A stretch of 6,347 bases of DNA, from the NCBI GenBank assembly GCA_014380605.1, contig JACMJO010000309.1, positions 1 through 6,347 of the forward strand, read 5' to 3'. Every line of letters begins with the position of its first letter. Position 1 is the first letter of the stretch. A program made the position numbers and the translations under genes. This stretch comes from Fimbriimonadaceae bacterium (GTDB taxonomy: Bacteria; Armatimonadota; Fimbriimonadia; Fimbriimonadales; Fimbriimonadaceae). Positions 1 to 4,584 of the stretch are shown piece after piece. The notes under the pieces were generated by a model, which saw nothing but the letters and a program-made list of their open reading frames with translations, was not told the DNA's origin and did no database searches.

Positions 1-128
1 CAGAGAGTGTCGGAGGCGGAGGCGGAGGTGGAGTTGGTCAAGCCGCCAAGGATATGGCTCGGCGAACCGCCGCAGGCGGAGACGCACCAGCTGGCTCGGG
101 TCAAGCGGGTTCTGAGGGCGGAGAATAA
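1..128 (+). CDS. C-terminal tail of an unidentified upstream gene (5' partial)
   Basis: Reading from base 3, an open frame of 41 codons runs in from the left edge and ends at TAA (126-128). It is very rich in Gly, Ala and Ser: a run of seven Gly near the start, then segments such as GQAAKDMARR and GSGQAGSEGGE. This looks like a disordered, low-complexity C-terminal tail, not a folded domain. The frame is preferred because its codons vary at third positions as expected for coding DNA, while the other two forward frames give Arg-rich or Glu/Pro-rich peptides. It lies 41 bases before the acyltransferase on the same strand, so it may belong to the same transcript. The frame continues after the TAA for 14 codons to a TGA at 171-173 that overlaps the next start as ATGA, suggesting the original protein was slightly longer. 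The function cannot be told from the tail. A carotenoid-pathway gene would fit the context, but nothing in these residues shows it. Confidence 0.5.
   Translation, partial: ESVGGGGGGGVGQAAKDMARRTAAGGDAPAGSGQAGSEGGE
11..33 (+). repeat. GGCGGA-type hexanucleotide microsatellite
   Basis: Bases 12-33 are near-perfect copies of the six-base unit GGAGGC, with one C-to-T change in the last unit. In the frame ending at 128 it encodes consecutive glycines with alternating GGC/GGA codons. The plus strand has eight closely spaced GG pairs separated by single bases, so a two-tier G-quadruplex is sterically possible. A tract like this is prone to slippage, which would add or remove pairs of glycines without shifting the frame. 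Confidence 0.7.
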
Positions 129-146
129 GCCGCCAAGAGCAAGGCT
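39..146 (+). repeat. In-frame degenerate direct repeat in the upstream tail
   Basis: AAGCCGCCAAG occurs at 40-50 and again at 127-137, exactly 87 bases (29 codons) apart. Extending the comparison to 39-59 against 126-146 gives 16 identities in 21 positions. A shorter relative, GGTCAAGC, is seen at 37-43 and 100-106. The copies read QAAKDMA and stop-AAKSKA in the same frame, so the stop codon at 126-128 sits where the first copy has CAA (Gln). Confidence 0.6.
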
Positions 147-169
147 TTATCGGACGGCAGGTCGGAAGC

Positions 170-808
170 ATGATCCGCCGATCCGTCCGCAAACGCTTCC
201 ATACCGTCTATTGGACTCCGCCAGAGTTTGATATCCAAGCTCCTGCGATCTTCGTGCCCAATCACCATGGGTGGTTTGATGGATACCTGATGTTCCATGT
301 GGTCACGCGCTTACGAGTACCTACCCTCGATTGGATTCAGGAGTTCGATGCTTTTCCCCTTTTCGCTAAGATCGGGGGCCTGCCTTACCCCCTAGGCGAC
401 CCGGATCGAAGAACAGCGACGGTTCTGAAGACCATTCGCTTAATGGAGAATGAAGGGTGGTCTTTATTGCTTTTTGCCGAGGCTGAACTGCACTATCCGC
501 CCGAACTACTTGAATTCGGCAAGGCACTGGCGACGGTCGCCCGGAAGGTCCCCCGCGTTCAGGTGATACCTGTCGCCATCCAATATGAGATGGCTCTCCA
601 CGAGCGCCCTGAGGCATTTATAGCCTTGGGCCAACCGGTTGCCCTTGGCGACAATCTAATCACCCGCACGCGAACGGCTGTTGCCGGGCTTCTCAATGAG
701 ACATCAACCAGGATTAAGAAAAACCGCAATGAGTTCCAGATACTTGCGAAGGGCATTCCCGACGTGAACGAGCGATGGGATCTGCGACGGCTTAATGGTT
801 CGTCCTAA
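170..808 (+). CDS. PlsC-family (lysophospholipid-type) acyltransferase
   Basis: A 212-residue protein of the PlsC/LPLAT family, which moves an acyl group from acyl-CoA or acyl-ACP to a hydroxyl, classically on 1-acylglycerol-3-phosphate at the inner membrane face. Block I is clear: NHHGWFD at residues 31-37, with the catalytic H32-x4-D37 pair. A block II-like stretch (FAKIGGLPYPLGDPDRR) covers about 65-81. Block III, normally FPEG, reads FAEA at 102-105, keeping the Glu but losing the Pro and Gly. Block IV is VIPVAI (132-137), followed by the family's LGQP (153-156). No long membrane segment is visible, so attachment is probably peripheral. ATG 170 is the only usual start in the open frame after the stop at 113-115. 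Its Shine-Dalgarno is poor, and an ATGA overlap with the upstream frame suggests translational coupling. It lies 47 bases before crtB. Short PlsC homologues with a W/F before the Asp often accompany carotenoid genes, so the acceptor may be a carotenoid glycoside rather than a phospholipid; this is inference. Confidence 0.82.
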   Translation: MIRRSVRKRFHTVYWTPPEFDIQAPAIFVPNHHGWFDGYLMFHVVTRLRVPTLDWIQEFDAFPLFAKIGGLPYPLGDPDRRTATVLKTIRLMENEGWSLLLFAEAELHYPPELLEFGKALATVARKVPRVQVIPVAIQYEMALHERPEAFIALGQPVALGDNLITRTRTAVAGLLNETSTRIKKNRNEFQILAKGIPDVNERWDLRRLNGSS

Positions 809-855
809 AACTTCGTTGCCGATAAACATGAAGTTGTTAGCGTAACCTGAACATT

Positions 856-1785
856 GTGGGAATCGCGATCAAAGAGGCGAAATCTGAGTTTGGGTTCGAA
901 GGAGCATTTGCCAGCTCGGCAGACTTTGCGATTTGCCGGCGCATCCATCGTCAGCACGGAACCACTTACTACTTCGCTTCCAAAAAGTTTCGGCCTGAAA
1001 TCCGCAAACGAACCCATGCGCTCTATGGATTTGTTCGTACTCCCGACGAATGGGTAGACAATCCGAATGACCTCTCACTCGAGCAAAGGGCTAACTATCT
1101 TCGGGATTGGAGGGCCCAACTCCTACGAGGCATGGACGGGGTCATGCCGGAGCACCCTGTCATGCGAGCGTTCTGCGACGTCGTCTGCGAAACAGAGATG
1201 CCGTTGGAGGAGCCCTTGTGTTTCCTCGACGCAATGGAGCAGGACCTTTCCACCGGACGGTACGACACCTACCTAGACCTGCGTGGATACATGAGGGGCT
1301 CGGCGGCCGCGGTCGGGCTGATGATGTGCCATATCCTTGGAGCCCCGCGAACCGCCAAGATCGAGCGGAGCGTTTATGCCCTAGGCGAGGCAATGCAACT
1401 CACTAATTTCCTGCGCGACGTGAGCGAGGATGCCCGCCGAGGTCGAATCTATCTGCCGCTGGAAGATCTGGCCACCTTCTCCGTTAGTGAGGACGATGTC
1501 CTTGCCGGTCGTATGACTGAGGAGTTCAAGACATTGATGAGGTTTGAGATCGCAAGAGCCAGGGCGCTTTACGCAGAAGCCGACACCGGCATTCCCTTGT
1601 TGCCCCGAGACACTCAAAAACCTGTCTTGCTTGCCCGAATTCTTTACTCCAAGATTCTCGGCAAGATTGAGGAACGAGATTTCGATGTGTTCGGCGGAAG
1701 GGCGAGGACAGGAAAAGTAGATAAGCTCCGAACTGCCTTCCATGTTTTGGTAAGAGGCTTGAGCACAATTAAGAAAACCCAGTAA
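856..1785 (+). CDS. crtB: Phytoene synthase (squalene/phytoene synthase family)
   Basis: A 309-residue all-alpha prenyltransferase of the trans-isoprenyl diphosphate synthase head-to-head class. It would condense two geranylgeranyl diphosphates to phytoene, the first committed step to carotenoids. Both Mg-diphosphate binding motifs are intact: DEWVD (64-68, after ALYGFVRTP) and DVSED (188-192, within QLTNFLRDVSEDARRGRIYLP). The substrate-channel helix between them has GYMRGSAAAVGLMM, which resembles CrtB enzymes more than squalene synthases or HpnC/HpnD. The N-terminal block CRRIHRQHGTTYYFAS (27-42) matches the family. Length is normal. The start is GTG 856; the frame is closed upstream by TAG at 838-840, leaving only ATT or CTG as other options, and no Shine-Dalgarno is evident, so initiation may depend on coupling to the acyltransferase 47 bases upstream. 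No desaturase is present in the window. Dehydrosqualene or squalene synthesis remains possible, since product specificity is hard to read from sequence. Confidence 0.85.
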   Translation: MGIAIKEAKSEFGFEGAFASSADFAICRRIHRQHGTTYYFASKKFRPEIRKRTHALYGFVRTPDEWVDNPNDLSLEQRANYLRDWRAQLLRGMDGVMPEHPVMRAFCDVVCETEMPLEEPLCFLDAMEQDLSTGRYDTYLDLRGYMRGSAAAVGLMMCHILGAPRTAKIERSVYALGEAMQLTNFLRDVSEDARRGRIYLPLEDLATFSVSEDDVLAGRMTEEFKTLMRFEIARARALYAEADTGIPLLPRDTQKPVLLARILYSKILGKIEERDFDVFGGRARTGKVDKLRTAFHVLVRGLSTIKKTQ

Positions 1786-1807
1786 TTATACTAGCGTAAC
1801 CCAGTAA
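1776..1807 (+). repeat. 10-bp direct repeat around the crtB stop codon
   Basis: AACCCAGTAA occurs at 1776-1785, where its last three bases are the crtB stop codon, and again at 1798-1807, a centre-to-centre distance of 22 bases or about two helical turns. A different 10-mer, TAGCGTAACC, overlaps the second copy (1792-1801) and also occurs just ahead of crtB at 838-847. This could be a protein-binding pair or a small duplication. Confidence 0.4.
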
Positions 1808-1882
1808 ATCAACGTGGAACTCCCCTAGTGATGTTTACAGTATTCCGCGCAATTTGCCCTGCGGGGTAGCGGATACAGCGAG
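1787..1882 (+). promoter_or_regulatory. Candidate flagellin promoter region
   Basis: Two weak alternatives are visible. One is GCGGATAC at 1869-1876, which matches the flagellar sigma-28/sigma-D -10 consensus GCCGATAA at six of eight positions but has only CAAT at 1850-1853 where TAAA is expected. It would give a leader of only about 15 bases. The other is a sigma-70-like -10, TATACT (1787-1792), with no good -35 at the right spacing. It would give a leader near 100 bases. No convincing sigma-54 GG-N10-GC pair is seen. The gene almost certainly has its own promoter here, but its position is not settled. Confidence 0.3.
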
Positions 1883-1886
1883 TCAC

Positions 1887-1891
1887 GGAGG
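1887..1891 (+). promoter_or_regulatory. Strong ribosome binding site for the flagellin gene
   Basis: GGAGG, a full match to the core anti-Shine-Dalgarno partner, lies six bases before ATG 1898. It is the best ribosome binding site in the window, as expected for an abundant structural protein, and it fixes the flagellin start. Its CACGGAGG context, with another GGA at 1871-1873, resembles paired CsrA sites in some flagellin leaders. Confidence 0.8.
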
Positions 1892-1897
1892 AAACGC

Positions 1898-3328
1898 ATG
1901 TCATTCAGAATCAATTCCAATATCGCAGCCATGAACGCGCTGCGGAACGTTGGTCAAACCAATACAAACTTCAATCAGTCGATTGCCCGCCTTTCAACGG
2001 GTCTTCGAATCAACTCGGCCGCCGACGATCCCGCCGGCTTGATCATCTCAGAAAGTTTCCGAGCCCAATTGAATGGACTTGATGCCGCACTTAGGAATAG
2101 CCAAGATGCGGTGAACTACGCAAAGACTGCGGAAGGCGCGTTAGACGAAATCAACCGGCTTCTCCGCGACGCTCGTGGACTTGCAGTTGCAAGCGCCAAT
2201 ACGGGAACCCAAAGCCAATCGGCAATCCAAGCGAATCAGGCTCAGCTTCAATCTATCTCCCAGTCGATTTCTCGAATTGCTCAACAAACTCAGTTCGGGA
2301 CCAAGCGACTTCTCGACGGTAGCTCTGGCGTAAGCGCTAACTCCGTTGCGGGCACCTTGGTTAGTCAGATCAATGTTGGCGGCACCTTTAATGGCGCGTC
2401 GATTACCAGCAACACCTCCATCGTTGCGACTTTGACTCAAGCCGCAACTCAAGCCTCGATCACCGGCGTTACCGCGACCTTAGGTCAGACGGTAGCTGCA
2501 GGTTCATTCTCCATCAACGGTGTGACGTTCACCGCCAGCGCCACCACGACTGTCCAGCAAGTGATCGATCAGATCAATGCTTCTCAGGGTCAAACCGGCG
2601 TTGCCGCGAGCCACAATGGCACGGCGATCGTTCTCAACACGACTGCATACGGCTCGACCGCCCGAATCGACCTTACTGACTCCAACGGAGTTGTGCGAGC
2701 CGCAGGCGCCGGCTTTACATCCTCAACCGGCGTGAACGCCCTTGCGACTGTCCAGGTCGGAACGGCAACCGCGCTATTCACCTCAAGCCAAAGCGGCAAC
2801 GACGGCCTCACGTTAAGCGATGCCGACGGCAACACCATTCGGTTGACCGCGGCGGGCAACGTCGAAGCGTCGATTCAAAATGCGACGATCGGCCAGATCA
2901 CGGTAGGAAGCAGCCAGTTCCAGATTGGCGCCAATGCCGGACAGACAACCAACCTATCGCTTGGCAACTTTGCCGCAAGCCAGTTAGGAACGGGAGTCGT
3001 CTCCGGAGTTAATCTGAGCAATCTCGACATGACCTCGGCGACCGGAGCCAACAATGCGATGAAGGTCATCGACGCCGCGATTGAACAAGTATCCAAGTCC
3101 AGAGGCCAGATCGGTAGCTTCCAACGAAACATTCTCGAGTCGAACATTCGTTCGCTCGGAGTTGCGAGAGAAAGCCTCTCCGCAACCGAGTCCACAATCC
3201 GAGATACCGATGTTGCCGCAGAGATGACAACTTTCTCCAAGTTGCAGATCCTTCAACAGGCAGGTATGTCCGTGCTGGCCCAGGCCAACCAGGCTCCACA
3301 AGCGGTTCTAAGCTTGCTGCGAGGCTAG
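1898..3328 (+). CDS. Flagellin, long form with an IN-type central domain
   Basis: A 476-residue flagellar filament subunit, exported through the flagellar type III apparatus and polymerised at the filament tip. The N-terminal D0/D1 part (about 1-145) has the hallmark INSNIAAMNA, LSTGLRINSAADDPAGL and a long Asn/Gln-rich coiled helix. The C-terminal D1/D0 part (about 340-476) starts with FQIGANAGQTT and ends with LGVARESLSATESTIRDTDVA, then ANQAPQAVLSLLRG, near the family's usual terminus. The centre (about 146-340) is Thr/Ala/Gly-rich and would be surface exposed. Residues about 196-268 (GSFSINGVTF, VQQVIDQINAS, TGVAAS, GSTARIDLTDSNG) match the flagellin IN motif also found in FliD and some long flagellins. 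There is no Cys or Trp, as is common for filament proteins. The gene stands alone, with a strong ribosome binding site before it and an intrinsic terminator after it. No chaperone FliS, CsrA or FliW gene is nearby. The fliC/hag name is withheld because paralogues are likely. Confidence 0.96.
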   Translation: MSFRINSNIAAMNALRNVGQTNTNFNQSIARLSTGLRINSAADDPAGLIISESFRAQLNGLDAALRNSQDAVNYAKTAEGALDEINRLLRDARGLAVASANTGTQSQSAIQANQAQLQSISQSISRIAQQTQFGTKRLLDGSSGVSANSVAGTLVSQINVGGTFNGASITSNTSIVATLTQAATQASITGVTATLGQTVAAGSFSINGVTFTASATTTVQQVIDQINASQGQTGVAASHNGTAIVLNTTAYGSTARIDLTDSNGVVRAAGAGFTSSTGVNALATVQVGTATALFTSSQSGNDGLTLSDADGNTIRLTAAGNVEASIQNATIGQITVGSSQFQIGANAGQTTNLSLGNFAASQLGTGVVSGVNLSNLDMTSATGANNAMKVIDAAIEQVSKSRGQIGSFQRNILESNIRSLGVARESLSATESTIRDTDVAAEMTTFSKLQILQQAGMSVLAQANQAPQAVLSLLRG

Positions 3329-3355
3329 TTGTTCTGACAGCGCAACCTCCACTCC

Positions 3356-3393
3356 AAGGTCGTCGGCACGGAAGCCGGCGGCCTTTTCTGTTT
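3356..3393 (+). terminator. Intrinsic terminator after flagellin
   Basis: The left arm 3358-3367 pairs with the right arm 3374-3383 over ten base pairs in RNA, eight Watson-Crick and two G-U, around the loop ACGGAA. The A-A before and T-T after the stem can add two pairs. A T-rich tail (TTTTCTGTTT, 3384-3393) follows directly. It lies about 30 bases after the flagellin stop and separates the flagellin transcript from recA. The wobble positions make the stem weaker on the opposite strand, so it looks directional. Confidence 0.88.
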
Positions 3394-3445
3394 GGAGAAC
3401 CCACCCGGGTATCGTTCCTAAATTCTTGTTGCCTACAAAACTATC

Positions 3446-3474
3446 TGTCAAAAATGCAAAATTTTTGGTAGACT
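3446..3474 (+). promoter_or_regulatory. Candidate recA promoter with extended -10
   Basis: TAGACT at 3469-3474 is a plausible sigma-70 type -10, and the TG at 3466-3467 one base upstream makes it an extended -10. The hexamer 17 bases upstream (TGTCAA, 3446-3451) is a poor -35, which an extended -10 could compensate. Transcription would start near 3481, giving a leader of about 42 bases to ATG 3523. A poor -35 is what one expects of a promoter under repression or activation. Confidence 0.45.
3449..3467. promoter_or_regulatory. Perfect dyad in the recA promoter, possible LexA-type operator
   Basis: CAAAAAT (3449-3455) and ATTTTTG (3461-3467) form a perfect 7-bp inverted repeat with a 5-base spacer, lying in the spacer of the predicted recA promoter. 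This is where an SOS repressor would block polymerase. It does not match the Bacillus (GAAC-N4-GTTC) or E. coli (CTG-N10-CAG) LexA boxes, so the assignment rests on position and symmetry. The A/T richness means a chance origin cannot be excluded. Confidence 0.4.
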
Positions 3475-3483
3475 AACGTAGAC
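3468..3483 (+). repeat. GTAGAC tandem direct repeat at the predicted recA start site
   Basis: GTAGAC at 3468-3473 and again at 3478-3483 are separated by TAAC, so the copies repeat every 10 bases and face the same side of the helix. The first copy contains most of the predicted -10 and the second covers the predicted transcription start. Direct-repeat LexA boxes are known in Alphaproteobacteria (GTTC-N7-GTTC), which makes a regulatory role conceivable here. Confidence 0.4.
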
Positions 3484-3522
3484 ATGCGACGAGCTGAATT
3501 GATGAACGGACGGGAAGAGAAG

Positions 3523-4575
3523 ATGGCGAACGAAGGAATCGAGGCACGCGAGAGGGCGCTTCAAGTTGCGCTGGGCCAGGTTGAAAAGGCATTCGGCAAA
3601 GGCGCGATTATGCGTATGGGTGAAGGGAATCGAGAATCCATCGAGGCCATTTCGACAGGTTCGTTAAGTCTGGATACCGCCCTTGGAATCGGTGGCATCC
3701 CGCGAGGGCGAATTATCGAGATTTATGGCCCCGAGTCCGGCGGAAAGACCACCCTCGCCCTGCATTGCGTCGCAGAATGTCAAAAAGCGGGCGGCCTGGC
3801 ACTTTTCATCGATGCGGAGCACGCGATGGACACCGAATATGCTCGCGCGCTGGGCGTCGATGTGGACAAGCTTTACATCTCTCAGCCAAACAACGGCGAA
3901 GAAGCACTGGAGATTGCCGATGCTATCATTCGCTCCGGCGCCGTCGATCTGGTTGTTATCGACTCGGTTGCCGCCCTTGTTCCAAAGGCAGAAATCGAGG
4001 GTGAGATGGGAGACTCCTTTGTTGGACTTCAGGCTCGAATGATGAGCCAAGCCCTCCGAAAGCTAGGTGGATCGCTCAGTAAATCCAAGACCTCGGCGAT
4101 CTTCATCAACCAACTTCGAGAAAAGATCGGCGTCATGTACGGCAATCCGGAAGTCACGCCGGGAGGACGCGCCTTGAAGTTCTGGGCTTCTGTTCGCTTA
4201 GAAGTTCGAAAAGGCGACGCCATCAAGAACGGCCCCGATCAGATCGGCGCGCGTACCAAGGTCAAAGTCGTTAAGAACAAAGTTGCTCCACCTTTCAAGA
4301 CCGCAGAGTTCGACATGATCTTTGGCAAAGGTATTTCCAAGTCCGGCGATCTCTTGGATATTGGAACTGAGAAAGGCATCATCACACGATCGGGTACCTA
4401 CTTTAATTACTCTGAAACCCGCTTAGGCCAAGGGCGGGACAACGCGAGAACGTTCCTTGACGAGCATCCTGAAGTGTTCAAAGAGATCGACGATAAACTG
4501 AGAGCTCAGTTGCAAGCTGATCGACCCTCTGCCCCTGCTGTAGCCGTAGTTGAAGACGAATCTGGCGAAGATTAG
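3523..4575 (+). CDS. recA: Recombinase RecA
   Basis: A 350-residue RecA: the ATP-dependent strand-exchange protein of homologous recombination and co-protease for LexA self-cleavage. With ATG 3523 as residue 1, Walker A is GPESGGKTT (69-77), the catalytic Glu is E99 in FIDAEHAMD, Walker B ends at D147 in LVVIDSVAAL, DNA loop L1 lies around 157-166 (EIEGEMGDSF), and Q197 in INQLREKIG is the ATP-sensing Gln at the start of loop L2. L2 reads NPEVTPGGRALKFWAS rather than the commoner NPETTTGG...KFYAS. The C-terminal domain holds RLGQGRDNARTFL and finishes in an acidic tail (VVEDESGED), typical of an autoregulatory tail. The frame opens at ATG 3484, 13 codons earlier, but 3523 is preferred: it has a purine-rich GGGAAGAG at 3512-3519, gives the usual MANEG-like N-terminus, and leaves a normal leader. 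There is no intein. It heads the recA-recX-rny block, nine bases before recX. Confidence 0.98.
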   Translation: MANEGIEARERALQVALGQVEKAFGKGAIMRMGEGNRESIEAISTGSLSLDTALGIGGIPRGRIIEIYGPESGGKTTLALHCVAECQKAGGLALFIDAEHAMDTEYARALGVDVDKLYISQPNNGEEALEIADAIIRSGAVDLVVIDSVAALVPKAEIEGEMGDSFVGLQARMMSQALRKLGGSLSKSKTSAIFINQLREKIGVMYGNPEVTPGGRALKFWASVRLEVRKGDAIKNGPDQIGARTKVKVVKNKVAPPFKTAEFDMIFGKGISKSGDLLDIGTEKGIITRSGTYFNYSETRLGQGRDNARTFLDEHPEVFKEIDDKLRAQLQADRPSAPAVAVVEDESGED

Positions 4576-4578
4576 GAG
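4574..4578 (+). promoter_or_regulatory. recX ribosome binding site overlapping the recA stop
   Basis: AGGAG at 4574-4578 shares its first two bases with the recA stop codon TAG (4573-4575) and lies six bases before TTG 4585. It selects TTG as the recX start and implies that ribosomes finishing recA help initiate recX, while the poor start codon keeps RecX below RecA. Confidence 0.75.
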
Positions 4579-4584
4579 CATCGG

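Noticed and set aside
7..231. Open frame from GTG 7 giving a Glu/Pro/Arg-rich 74-residue peptide
   Set aside because: It overlaps the acyltransferase start by 62 bases and shows no family features. The Gly-rich frame ending at 128 explains the same DNA better.
1107..1406. Alternative forward open frame within crtB
   Set aside because: It lies wholly inside a gene with intact family motifs and is Arg/Pro-rich, as expected for a shadow frame.
838..1801. Identical TAGCGTAACC at 838-847 and 1792-1801 as mobile-element ends
   Set aside because: A 10-base match is expected several times by chance in 6 kb, there are no inverted terminal repeats or transposase, and crtB fits its neighbours.
1850..1870. 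CCC-TGC-GGG mini-hairpin as a crtB terminator
   Set aside because: The stem has only about three base pairs and no T-tract follows.
2141..3301. Long minus-strand open frames opposite flagellin
   Set aside because: They arise from the biased, stop-poor codon use of flagellin, have no recognisable domain and no ribosome binding site.
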